64,000 nt of DNA from Aminobacter carboxidus (GTDB taxonomy: Bacteria > Pseudomonadota > Alphaproteobacteria > Rhizobiales > Rhizobiaceae): contig NZ_JACZEP010000002.1 in the NCBI RefSeq assembly GCF_014863355.1, positions 620,001-684,000 on the forward strand, in the 5' to 3' direction. Positions 1 through 8,137 of this stretch are shown piece after piece. The notes below the pieces were generated by a model. The model saw only the letters and a program-made list of their open reading frames with translations. It did no database searches and was not told where the DNA came from. A program made the translations under genes and the position numbers. The stretch's first letter is position 1; each line of letters opens with the position of its first letter.

Positions 1-1
1 C

Positions 2-340
<339 letters not shown>

Positions 341-698
341 GGGCTGCGCGCCTTAAAGGGCGCTAGATCGTTGGATTGAGTGCCGTTGTCGACTCTTGAC
401 GCGGCCGGATGTTCGCGTATGCAGCAAAATCTTGATTCTTCCGACTTTTTGTGTTAGAGCTAGCCCAACATGCCGATGACACAACGTCGATCTATGGCGC
501 ATAGCCTAACTCACTGAAAGGTGACAACCCTAATCCGGACCAGAGTAATCTGGGCCCGGCAGTCGCAATGTTTGCGGTTTGCTGGTCCAAGCTCTTCCGA
601 TTGGGGGTCGATTGTCGTGCGGCAGAAGGTCGCGTTTTGCGACTGTCCCGATCAACCGGCCTCGGCGGGCCGGTGTCACAAGAAGGAGTTCAGGGCGT
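341..698. other. fdxA-carD intergenic region, no gene
   Basis: This 358-base gap holds no convincing gene; open frames running through it into carD have no Shine-Dalgarno site and unlike composition. A short GC hairpin sits just after fdxA (about 347-363) without a T-run. A candidate housekeeping promoter lies near 395-423 and the carD ribosome-binding site at 681-688. Confidence 0.6.
395..423 (+). promoter_or_regulatory. Candidate sigma-70 promoter for carD
   Basis: CTTGAC at 395-400 resembles the rhizobial -35 box. TATGCA at 418-423 is a possible -10 box with 16-17 bases between them. It would give a leader of about 270 bases for carD, so a second promoter (CTTGAT at 431-436 with TTAGAG near 454) is an alternative. 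This is motif reading only. Confidence 0.3.
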
Positions 699-1283
699 AT
701 GGCAACTTCCATCCCGCAGAAGAAATCCGCAGCACGTCACGGTTTCAAGACCGGCGAGTATATTGTCTATCCGGCGCATGGTGTCGGTCAGATCGTATCG
801 ATCGACGAGCAGGAAGTGGCGGGACACAAGCTCGAACTGTTCGTAATCGATTTCCAGAAAGACAAGATGCGCCTCAAGGTGCCGGTCGCCAAGGCGACGT
901 CCATCGGCATGCGCAAGCTTTCCGAGACCGACTATGTCGAGCGTGCATTGAAGGTCGTGCAGGGCCGCGCCCGCGTCAAGCGCACCATGTGGTCGCGCCG
1001 CGCGCAGGAATATGATGCAAAGATCAATTCCGGCGACCTGATCTCGATCGCCGAAGTCGTGCGCGACCTCTACCGCGCCGACAACCAGCCGGAGCAGTCC
1101 TACTCCGAGCGCCAGCTTTATGAAGCAGCGCTCGACCGCATGGCGCGCGAGCTGGCAGCGGTCAACCGTCTGTCGGAGACCGAGGCTGTCCGTCTCATCG
1201 AGACCAACCTCAACAAGGGTCCGAAGCGCGGCGCCAAGGCAGACAACGAAGAAGCCGATGCCGAGCAGGAAGAAGCTGCCTGA
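699..1283 (+). CDS. carD: CarD family transcriptional regulator
   Basis: CarD/CdnL-type protein of 194 aa that binds the RNA polymerase beta subunit and stabilises open promoter complexes. The N-terminal CarD_TRCF RID domain is clear (FKTGEYIVYPAHGVGQIV, about residues 14-31, then a beta-rich stretch to about residue 70), followed by a helical DNA-binding domain and an acidic tail. I chose the ATG at 699 because AGAAGGAG lies about ten bases upstream and the protein then begins as family members do. The frame is open 40 codons further upstream, but that part is arginine-rich and unlike CarD. A strong terminator follows the gene. Confidence 0.93.
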   Translation: MATSIPQKKSAARHGFKTGEYIVYPAHGVGQIVSIDEQEVAGHKLELFVIDFQKDKMRLKVPVAKATSIGMRKLSETDYVERALKVVQGRARVKRTMWSRRAQEYDAKINSGDLISIAEVVRDLYRADNQPEQSYSERQLYEAALDRMARELAAVNRLSETEAVRLIETNLNKGPKRGAKADNEEADAEQEEAA

Positions 1284-1309
1284 TCAGGCTTTTCAGTTCC
1301 GTTATGAAA

Positions 1310-1334
1310 AACCCGGCCAATGGCCGGGTTTTTT
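1310..1334 (+). terminator. Rho-independent terminator of carD
   Basis: Perfect stem CCCGGCC (1312-1318), loop AAT, GGCCGGG (1322-1328), followed by six T residues (1329-1334). A-rich bases on the 5' side extend the stem. It lies 27 bases after the carD stop. Confidence 0.9.
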
Positions 1335-1587
1335 GTTTGTTGAGTGAAGCGCCGTGCGTCGCAGTGGATGCGCAAGGAGTGCGTTGCGATAGCACTGCCT
1401 GAAAGGCGCCTGGTTTTGTTGGGCGTGGAGGTCTCCATGGATGAAATGCCATGCCGCGATCTCGCAACCGCGGTGACGGTCCAGGACACGGCCTCGCCAT
1501 CTGGCGATTGTCTTGAATGCCGCTTCTGAGGCAACTGGTTTTGCTGTATCCGAGGCTCAGACATAGCCGCTTCGGGACAGACAGCAG
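1335..1587. other. Intergenic region before the hydrolase gene
   Basis: Between the carD terminator and the next start. Short open frames are present on both strands but none has a good ribosome-binding site or recognisable product. No repeat or RNA gene was recognised. Confidence 0.5.
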
Positions 1588-2145
1588 ATGAACAAAGCGC
1601 TTCTTATCATCGACGTGCAGAATGCGATCCTGAAGGGCAAGGGAACCCCGGAACGGCAGCTGCTGCTGGAGGCTGCGCTCGACGATACGACAGGCAGGTT
1701 GCGCGTCCTTCAAGACAAGGCACGTTCGGCCGGCGTGCCAGTCGTCGTCATCCAGCACGACGGGCCCGAAGGCCACCGGCTGGCGGTCGGGACCGAAGGC
1801 TGGGGAGTCCGGCCGGAGCTGGCACCGCAGGCCGGTGATGTTCTCGTTCGCAAGAAGAGCTCGGACTCGTTTCACGAGACGGATCTGGGCGCCCGCCTCG
1901 GCGAACTGGGTGTCTCGCACTTGGTCGTCGGCGGTTGCATGACCCAGTTTTGCGTCGACACCACAGTGCGTCGCGCCGTGTCGCTCGGCTACGATGTCAC
2001 GCTCGTGGCCGACGGCCACACGACCGCCGACTCGGCACATCTTGCCCATGTCGACATCATCGCCCACCACAATGAAACGCTCGACGGTTTTGGTGCCGGC
2101 GATGCCGAGGTTGATGTCCGCCCGGCCGCCGAGATCTTTTTCTGA
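1588..2145 (+). CDS. Isochorismatase-like cysteine hydrolase
   Basis: Cytosolic hydrolase of the isochorismatase/nicotinamidase superfamily, 185 aa, the usual length. The catalytic triad is visible: Asp9 in LLIIDVQ, a lysine at 89/90 in VRKKSSDSF, and the nucleophile Cys122 in GGCMTQFCVDTT, preceded by the cis-peptide-type GGC turn. Family members hydrolyse isochorismate, nicotinamide, N-carbamoyl compounds or biuret; the substrate cannot be told from sequence. It stands alone: carD is terminated upstream, and the next genes are on the other strand with a tail-to-tail gap of 25 bases. Confidence 0.85.
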   Translation: MNKALLIIDVQNAILKGKGTPERQLLLEAALDDTTGRLRVLQDKARSAGVPVVVIQHDGPEGHRLAVGTEGWGVRPELAPQAGDVLVRKKSSDSFHETDLGARLGELGVSHLVVGGCMTQFCVDTTVRRAVSLGYDVTLVADGHTTADSAHLAHVDIIAHHNETLDGFGAGDAEVDVRPAAEIFF

Positions 2146-2170
2146 CGCTTGTTTGGCGCGGGCGACAGAC

Positions 2171-2944
2171 CTAACCCTCGCCACCTTTGCCGTGCTCGTG
2201 CTGATGCGTGATCGTGGCGATGAAGCGTTTGGTGCGCTCATGCTTCGGATTGCCGAACACCTCGCTTGCCGGACCTTTTTCGACAACCGACCCAGCTTCC
2301 AGGAACAGCACCTCATGGGCGATCTTGGAGGCCAGGCGCAGGTCGTGGGTGGCGATCACCATGGTCGTGCCCTCGCGCGCCAGCTGGCCGAGCACGTCGA
2401 CAACCTCCTGCGCCAGTTCGGGGTCGAGTGCCGATGTCGGTTCGTCGCACAAAAGCACCTTTGGTGACGGCGCCAGGGCGCGTGCGATGGCGACGCGCTG
2501 CTGCTGCCCGCCCGACAGCGTTGCCGGCCAGGCATCGACCTTGTGCGACATGCCGACCTTGTCCAGCAGTGCCATCGCGCGTTCGCGCGCCTTGGCTTCC
2601 GGCCATTTCAGCACGGTCACCAGCCCTTCCATGACGTTTTCGACCGCCGTGCGATGCGGAAACAGCTGGAAGTTCTGGAACACCATGCCGGTCTGGCGCC
2701 GCAGCTGCTGGATCGCCTTGGTGGCGACCCGGTGGCCGGGGCGGAATTCGAGCGTGTCGTCGCCGATACGCACGGTGCCCGAGGTCGGGATCTCAAGCAG
2801 GTTGATGCAGCGCAGGAGCGTGCTCTTGCCGCCGCCGGAAGGGCCGACAAGCGCGGTGACGCTGCCTTCCCTGATCTCGACCGAAACGTCCTTGAGCACG
2901 ACATTGTCGCCGAACTGCTTGACGATGTGGGACAGACCGATCAT
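2171..2944 (-). CDS. Amino acid ABC transporter ATP-binding protein
   Basis: Cytoplasmic ATPase of a polar amino-acid uptake transporter (HisP/GlnQ type), 257 aa. Walker A is GPSGGGKST near residue 35, the signature LSGGQQQRVAIARAL lies around residue 143, Walker B with the D-loop is VLLCDEPTSALDPE, and the switch histidine is in IATHD. Its start overlaps the permease stop as ATGA (2941-2944), so the two are translationally coupled. It is the last gene of a binding protein-permease-ATPase operon. The substrate is probably a polar amino acid; the exact one is not visible. Confidence 0.93.
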   Translation of the reverse strand: MIGLSHIVKQFGDNVVLKDVSVEIREGSVTALVGPSGGGKSTLLRCINLLEIPTSGTVRIGDDTLEFRPGHRVATKAIQQLRRQTGMVFQNFQLFPHRTAVENVMEGLVTVLKWPEAKARERAMALLDKVGMSHKVDAWPATLSGGQQQRVAIARALAPSPKVLLCDEPTSALDPELAQEVVDVLGQLAREGTTMVIATHDLRLASKIAHEVLFLEAGSVVEKGPASEVFGNPKHERTKRFIATITHQHEHGKGGEG

Positions 2945-3621
2945 GTCCGCGCCTCCAGGAAGCCACCATAGCGGTTGAGCCGCTTCTCCAGCTTGACCTG
3001 CAGCGACGACAGCACCGAACTCATGGCGAGATAGAGTATGGCCGCCTCGACATAGAGGATCAGCGGCTCATAGGTCGTGGCGACGATGCGCTGTGCGGCC
3101 TGGAACATCTCCGGCACGGTTATGGCGGCGGCGAGCGAGGTGTCCTTGACCAGCGATATGAAGGTATTCGACAACGGCGGCACGGCGACGCGCGCTGCCT
3201 GCGGCAGGATCGTCCGGCGCATCGCCTGCGACCATGTCATGCCGATCGAATAGGCCGCTTCCCATTGCCCCTTGGCGACCGAGCTGATGGCGGCGCGGAT
3301 GATCTCGGAGGAATAGGCCCCGACATTGAGGGTGAAGCCGATCAGCGCGGCGGGGAAGGCGTCGAGCACGATACCGACGCTGGGCAGGCCGTAAAAGATC
3401 AGAAACAGCTGCACCAGAAGCGGCGTGCCACGGATGATCCAGACGTAAAAGCGGACGATCGCCGACAGCCAGGCCGGTCCGAACAGGCGGGCAAGTGCCG
3501 CGCCCAGCCCGACCGTCAGGCCGAAGGCGAAGGAGAGCAGCGTCAGCGGTGCTGTGAAAATGAGTGCGGCCCACAGCAAGGGGCCGAGCGACTCCAGCAT
3601 CAATTGCAGCCAATGTGGCAA
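2941..3621 (-). CDS. Amino acid ABC transporter permease
   Basis: Inner-membrane permease of the HisM/GlnP family. Several hydrophobic helices surround the conserved EAA loop (WEAAYSIGMTWSQAMRRTILPQA, positions near 3190-3260), which docks the ATPase. I chose the TTG at 3621 because GGGAG lies about eight bases upstream and the protein then begins LPHWLQLMLESLGPLLWAAL. An ATG at 3600 is the next choice, and an in-frame start at 3699 would add a charged stretch unlike the family. It is coupled to the downstream ATPase by a 4-base overlap and separated from the binding-protein gene by a stem-loop. Confidence 0.88.
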   Translation of the reverse strand: MPHWLQLMLESLGPLLWAALIFTAPLTLLSFAFGLTVGLGAALARLFGPAWLSAIVRFYVWIIRGTPLLVQLFLIFYGLPSVGIVLDAFPAALIGFTLNVGAYSSEIIRAAISSVAKGQWEAAYSIGMTWSQAMRRTILPQAARVAVPPLSNTFISLVKDTSLAAAITVPEMFQAAQRIVATTYEPLILYVEAAILYLAMSSVLSSLQVKLEKRLNRYGGFLEART

Positions 3622-3702
3622 GATGAATGCTCCCTTCCACAATAGAGCGCCGCGCGTCCCCTGGGGACGTGCAAAGGACGCTCTATCGGCATAAAACAAC
3701 GA

Positions 3703-3729
3703 GCCCGGAAAATCGCAGATTTTCCGGGC
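3703..3729 (-). terminator. Perfect intergenic stem-loop after the binding-protein gene
   Basis: Twelve-base perfect stem (GCCCGGAAAATC at 3703-3714 with GATTTTCCGGGC at 3718-3729) and a three-base loop. Read on the minus strand it follows the binding-protein stop by about 85 bases and precedes the permease gene. Only a weak T-rich stretch (TCGTTTTATG) follows, so it may be a partial terminator or a 3'-end stabiliser that keeps binding protein in excess over permease. Confidence 0.65.
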
Positions 3730-3813
3730 AAGTTCATGGGAAAAAATGAGAGGTGGAAAATGACTGCCCCTCAGGCGGCCGCCACGTCGGGCGCCGCCGG
3801 AGGAGCAATGTCG

Positions 3814-4587
3814 TTACTGCGAGACGTCCGCGCCGAAATAGGCCTCGGAGATCTTCTTGTAGGTGCCGTCAGCCTTGATCTCGGCCAGCGCCTTGTTGAT
3901 CGCCTCAACCAGCTCGGGCTCGCCCTTGCGCACGATGACGCCGGAGAAGTCGGCCTTGGCCTCTTCGGCAACGATCTTCACGTCGGCGTCGGGCTTGTGC
4001 TTCTTGAAGTCGAAGAACGACAGCGAGTCGTTGATTGTGGCGTCGGCGCGGCCGTTGAGCACCAGCTGGATCGACTGGTCGAAGCCGTCGGTGCCGACGA
4101 GTTCAGCACCGTTGGCCTCGGCGATCTTGCCGAAGTTGCTGGTCAGCGACTGGGCCGACTTCTTGCCCTTGAGATCGGCGAAGCCCTTGATGTCTTCGTT
4201 CTTGCCGCTGACGATCAGCACCGCCTTCGAAGCGATGTAGGGGTCGGAGAAGTCATACTTGGCCTTGCGCGCCTCGGTGATGCCGACCTGGTTGATGACG
4301 GCGTCATAGCGCTTTGCGTCGATGCCGGCGATCAGGCCGTCCCACTTGCCTTCGAGGAACTCTGCCTTGACGCCGAGGCGCTTGGCGATTTCCTTGCCGA
4401 TCTCGACGTCGAAGCCGACCAGCGCGCCCGAGGCGTCGTGATAGGTGAAGGGCGCGTAGGTACCCTCGGTGCCGATCTTGAAGATGCCTGAGGCCTTGAT
4501 CTCGTTGAGATTTTCACCGGCATGGCCGGCGGCGACTGCGGCGAGCTGGATCGTTGCGGCAACGGCCAGTGATTTAAACCACTTCAT
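3814..4587 (-). CDS. Amino acid ABC transporter substrate-binding protein
   Basis: Periplasmic solute-binding protein family 3, 257 aa. A signal peptide (MKWFKSLAVAATIQLAAVAAGHA) precedes the mature start. The SBP_bac_3 fold is recognised by IKASGIFKIGTEGTYAPF, the GFDVEIGKEIAKRLG block, WDGLIAGIDAKRYDAVINQ and the C-terminal EINKALAEIKADGTYKKI. I chose the ATG at 4587 because it begins the signal peptide; the frame is open to 4689 but that extension has no family character. It is the first gene of the operon and probably the most strongly expressed, given the stem-loop that follows it. Confidence 0.93.
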   Translation of the reverse strand: MKWFKSLAVAATIQLAAVAAGHAGENLNEIKASGIFKIGTEGTYAPFTYHDASGALVGFDVEIGKEIAKRLGVKAEFLEGKWDGLIAGIDAKRYDAVINQVGITEARKAKYDFSDPYIASKAVLIVSGKNEDIKGFADLKGKKSAQSLTSNFGKIAEANGAELVGTDGFDQSIQLVLNGRADATINDSLSFFDFKKHKPDADVKIVAEEAKADFSGVIVRKGEPELVEAINKALAEIKADGTYKKISEAYFGADVSQ

Positions 4588-4745
4588 TTTGTGTGATCCC
4601 GATTCTGTGCCCGGCTTGCTGACCGGGAAAGTTGTGATTGGCGGCAATCTGTCAGAAGCCAGCCCCAAGCATAAGGAATGAAATTTCATTTATGGCGCAA
4701 TACTGGAATGGAAATCTACAAGCCATGATGGCCGTCGCCCACTCC

Positions 4746-4770
4746 GGAACATTCGCCGACGCGGCGCGTT
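4746..4770 (+). promoter_or_regulatory. EcfG (RpoE2)-type promoter upstream of rpoH2
   Basis: GGAAC at 4746-4750, then 16 bases, then CGTT at 4767-4770. This matches the alphaproteobacterial general-stress sigma EcfG consensus (GGAAC, 16-17 bases, CGTT) exactly and lies about 85 bases before the rpoH2 start. rpoH2 is a known RpoE2 target in Sinorhizobium meliloti. Confidence 0.8.
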
Positions 4771-4854
4771 AATGGCCCTGCGGGGCCGCGCGAGATTGCG
4801 ACGCGCGCCCGGCTGCTCTCAGGACCCGACTGTTCTCAGGACAAGGGGCGCAAG

Positions 4855-5724
4855 ATGTATATGGATCGAGCAGGCCTGGCCGGCGAGCAGATGATGCTGA
4901 GGGCGGCGTCGCGCGCACCCTATCTCGAGCGTGGCGAGGAGCTCGAGCTGGCGATCCGCTGGAAAGAGCGGCACGATCAGGACGCGCTCAACCAGATCAC
5001 CACCGCCCATATGCGCCTCGTCATCGCCATGGCGGTCAAGTTCAGGCGCTACGGCCTGCCGATGGGTGACCTCATCCAGGAAGGCCATGTCGGGCTGCTC
5101 GAAGCTGCAGCCCGTTTCGACCCCCAGCGCGAGGTCCGCTTCTCGACATATGCCACCTGGTGGATCCGCGCCTCGATGCAGGACTACATCCTGCGCAACT
5201 GGTCGATCGTCAGGGGCGGCACGAGTTCGGCGCAAAAGTCGCTGTTCTTCAACCTGCGCCGCATGCGTGCCCGGCTTGCCCAGGGCGGCGGCCCGCTCGG
5301 CGGCACCGCCGCTTATCAGCAGATTTCGGTCGCACTCGGCGTATCGGAAGCCGACGTCGCAATGATGGACATGCGCCTGTCCGTACCTGATACCTCGCTC
5401 AATGCGCCGCTCAGCGACGATGGCGATTCGGGCGAACGCATGGACCTGCTGGTGTCGGACGATCCCTTGCCGGACGAGCTTGTCGGCGAGGCGATCGACA
5501 TCGAGCGGCGTTCGAGTTGGCTGCACAACGCCTTGGGCGTGCTCAATGCGCGCGAGCTGCAGATCATCGCAGAGCGCCGGTTGACCGAAGAGGGGGCGAC
5601 GCTGGAAGAGCTAGGCACGTCGCTCGGCATCTCCAAGGAGCGGGTGCGCCAGATCGAGACGCGCGCCATGGAGAAGCTGAAGACCGCCCTGGTGCGGCAG
5701 AATTCGGCGTTCCAGCCGGTCTGA
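4855..5724 (+). CDS. rpoH2: RNA polymerase sigma-32 factor RpoH2
   Basis: Alternative sigma factor of the RpoH family, 289 aa. Region 2 is clear (LVIAMAVKFRRYGLPMGDLIQEG, then FSTYATWWIRASMQDYILRN for -10 recognition). The RpoH box follows (QKSLFFNLRRMR). Region 4 has a helix-turn-helix near the end (LEELGTSLGISKERVRQIE). I call it RpoH2 rather than RpoH1 because of the start MYMDRAGLAGEQMMLRAA, the loop-rich insertion around residues 175-205, and the EcfG-type promoter upstream; that paralogue assignment is an inference. It ends one base before the convergent protease gene. Confidence 0.9.
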   Translation: MYMDRAGLAGEQMMLRAASRAPYLERGEELELAIRWKERHDQDALNQITTAHMRLVIAMAVKFRRYGLPMGDLIQEGHVGLLEAAARFDPQREVRFSTYATWWIRASMQDYILRNWSIVRGGTSSAQKSLFFNLRRMRARLAQGGGPLGGTAAYQQISVALGVSEADVAMMDMRLSVPDTSLNAPLSDDGDSGERMDLLVSDDPLPDELVGEAIDIERRSSWLHNALGVLNARELQIIAERRLTEEGATLEELGTSLGISKERVRQIETRAMEKLKTALVRQNSAFQPV

Positions 5725-5725
5725 A

Positions 5726-7210
5726 CTACCGGTCGGTGACGATCTTGACCTTGTCTCCGGCTGACACCGAAGCTCCGGGCGCCAGCGCGTTCAACACCCT
5801 GAACAGATCGAGCTTGCGATCAACGCCGACCATGCTGGCGGCGAGCGAACCCATGTTCTGGCCCGGCTGAACGGTGACGACGCGGATCCGCAGCGGCTTG
5901 AGCGCTGCCTTTTCCGCTGCCGTCATCACGCGGAAGCTTGAGCTGACCGAGCGCGCGATCGGTTCGAGCGTGGTGCTGGCGGTCGGTGCGGCCGTCAGCA
6001 AGCGGTAGACCTGCGCGCCGTTGCGGATCACCACGATGTCGAACTGCCAGCCCTCGGCGCTGGCGCGGGCGAAGGCGGCCTCGTTGCCGTTGATCGTTTC
6101 AGCGCGCACGCTCGACGGGTCGAGCCCTGCCACCCAGCCGCTCTTGACGTAGTCGGCCAAGGGCAGCTTGGCGTCGATGGCCACGCCGTCGAAGCGGATC
6201 GCGGTGTTGTCGGGGCCGGTCGCGGTGACGGCGGCTGCGGTGTTGTCGATAATGAAGCCCTGCGGCACGGCAAACGAGATGCCGAGCTTGGGGTGCATGA
6301 AGGTCGTGCCGCGGACATAACCTTCGTCGGGCGTGTCGCCGAACAGCAACCCGTCGATGCCGGCAAGGAAGGAATCGCGGTCGCGCTTGCCGATGCCGGG
6401 CGCACCGAACTGGCGGGCATGGCGCTGGGCGAGATCGATACGCTGCGGCGCATTGGGGTGGCTGGCCAGGAAGTCGAGGCTGGCGTCGGTGGCACCGCTG
6501 ACCGCGCGCAGGTCGGAATAGGCGGCCATCGACTGCAGGAAGCGCCCGGCGGCAAACGGATCGTAGCCAGCCTGGCCGCTCATCTTGATGCCGATGCCGT
6601 CGGCCTCCAGTTCCTGGTTGCGCGAGAACTGGGCGAGCCGCAGCTTGCCGCGGATCAATGCTGCCTTGGCCGTCGGGCTTTCGCCGAGCACGTCGGTGAC
6701 GACCTTGGTCGCCAGCACTTCCTCGGCTTCCTTCTGCTGGCGCTGGATGCCGTGGTTGGCGGTGACGTGGCCCATCTCGTGCGAGATGACGGCCGCCAGC
6801 TCGGCCGAATCATTGGCCAGCGCCAGGAGCCCGCGCGTCACGTAGAGATAGCCGCCCGGCAGCGCGAAGGCGTTGACGTTGGGCGAATTGAGAATGGTGA
6901 TGCGGTAGGTCTGGTTCGGGTTGCTCGACACGGTGGTCAGGCTGCCGACCACCTTGGCGACCATGCGCTCCAGCTTGGGATCGGAGTATTCGCCGCCATA
7001 GGTCGCCAGGATACGCGGATGCTGGGCCTTGGCGATTTCGGCGAGCTTGTCGTTGCGGGTGACGTTGTCGACGGTCACCGGATTGTTGGACGGTTGGAAC
7101 CCGGACTCGCGGACATCGGAGGGGTTGAGCACCTGGCAACCGGCGACAAGCGCCGACAGCGCCACGGCGACCAGCAGTCGCGCATAGCGGGGCGTTCTCG
7201 TCTCGATCAC
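5726..7210 (-). CDS. M48 family metalloprotease, lipoprotein with C-terminal LysM-like region
   Basis: Envelope zinc protease of the M48 (BepA/LoiP-like) type, about 494 aa. A lipobox (ALVAGC, Cys25) indicates a lipoprotein. HEMGH at residues 144-148 gives the zinc-binding histidines and catalytic glutamate, and the third ligand is probably in NQELEADG about 60 residues on. The last 50 residues (VVTVQPGQNMGSLAASM...) resemble a LysM/secretion-type module. The start is uncertain: GTG at 7210 gives a normal lipoprotein signal, while a GTG at 7321 would add 37 residues. The family works in outer-membrane protein quality control, which suits its place beside a stress sigma factor. Confidence 0.88.
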   Translation of the reverse strand: MIETRTPRYARLLVAVALSALVAGCQVLNPSDVRESGFQPSNNPVTVDNVTRNDKLAEIAKAQHPRILATYGGEYSDPKLERMVAKVVGSLTTVSSNPNQTYRITILNSPNVNAFALPGGYLYVTRGLLALANDSAELAAVISHEMGHVTANHGIQRQQKEAEEVLATKVVTDVLGESPTAKAALIRGKLRLAQFSRNQELEADGIGIKMSGQAGYDPFAAGRFLQSMAAYSDLRAVSGATDASLDFLASHPNAPQRIDLAQRHARQFGAPGIGKRDRDSFLAGIDGLLFGDTPDEGYVRGTTFMHPKLGISFAVPQGFIIDNTAAAVTATGPDNTAIRFDGVAIDAKLPLADYVKSGWVAGLDPSSVRAETINGNEAAFARASAEGWQFDIVVIRNGAQVYRLLTAAPTASTTLEPIARSVSSSFRVMTAAEKAALKPLRIRVVTVQPGQNMGSLAASMVGVDRKLDLFRVLNALAPGASVSAGDKVKIVTDR

Positions 7211-7414
7211 AGTCTCGCGGCAGGTGGGCAGAGCTCGCGTCCTTTCAATTTCCTCAGGCGGCCAGTTCCTCGGGTGGCAGGCAAAGCAGCAGCAGGCCCG
7301 ACCAAACGGACGTAGCCACACTCAGCTTGCCGACACAATAAGGCCGTTACCGCCAATATGGCGATTTGGCTGTAAATTATGTCCGCTTCCGGGCAACTCG
7401 GCGTGATCGTGCCA

Positions 7415-8137
7415 TCACCGTTCACTGCCGATATAGTGTCTGAACGCCTCAGGTCCAGATTTCGTAAAGAAATCCGCAGTCTTTCCTGTCGCTGCTACAG
7501 CGCCAGCCTCGACGAAAACCATGTTTTCGGCCAGTTTGCGGGCATCTTCGGGCTGGTGTGTCACGAAAAGCACGGTCATCCTGCGTTCTGCATGCACGCT
7601 TGCCACCAGCTCCAGCATATCCTCGCGCAATGCTGGTCCAAGCGAGGCAAAGGGTTCATCCAACAGCAGAATCGGCCGGTCGCGCACCAGCACGCGGGCC
7701 AGCGCCACACGCTGGCGTTCGCCGCCGGACAGTTCGCGCGGCAAGCGCCTTTCCATGCCGGCGAGGCCGACGCGGCCAAGGGCTGCGGCCACGTCCTGCC
7801 TGTCCGCAGCACTCAGGCGCAGCGCCGGCGAGCGCCCGAGCCCGACGTTCTTTTCGACGTCGAGATGGGCAAACAGGTTGTTTTCCTGGAACACCATCGA
7901 CACCGGCCGGTCGGCTGGCGGTACCATTGTCACGTCCATGTCGCCGATCAGCACCCGGCCTTCGCGCGGCGTCTCGAAGCCAGCCACGAGGTTGAGCAAT
8001 GTCGACTTGCCGGCACCGCTCGGCCCCATGATGGCGGTGATCTCGCCCGGGGCAAAGGTCACGTCGAAGCGCACCATGGTGTCGCTGTAGCTGAACACCA
8101 CCTGGTCGAGGCGCACCGCCGCACTGGTCGAAGTCAT
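7415..8137 (-). CDS. thiQ: Thiamine ABC transporter ATP-binding protein ThiQ
   Basis: ATPase of the thiamine/TPP importer, 240 aa. Walker [10 protein letters not shown], signature [15 protein letters not shown] and Walker [12 protein letters not shown] are present in the short-form ThiQ arrangement with no extra C-terminal regulatory domain. The ATG at 8137 overlaps the thiP stop by four bases (ATGA), giving coupling. The frame is open upstream inside thiP, but that part is only the overlap. It is the third gene of thiBPQ and is controlled by the TPP riboswitch ahead of thiB. Confidence 0.93.
   Translation of the reverse strand: MTSTSAAVRLDQVVFSYSDTMVRFDVTFAPGEITAIMGPSGAGKSTLLNLVAGFETPREGRVLIGDMDVTMVPPADRPVSMVFQENNLFAHLDVEKNVGLGRSPALRLSAADRQDVAAALGRVGLAGMERRLPRELSGGERQRVALARVLVRDRPILLLDEPFASLGPALREDMLELVASVHAERRMTVLFVTHQPEDARKLAENMVFVEAGAVAATGKTADFFTKSGPEAFRHYIGSER

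Noticed and set aside
1344-1529. Small gene after carD
   Set aside because: A short frame immediately after a terminator with no ribosome-binding site, signal or recognisable product.
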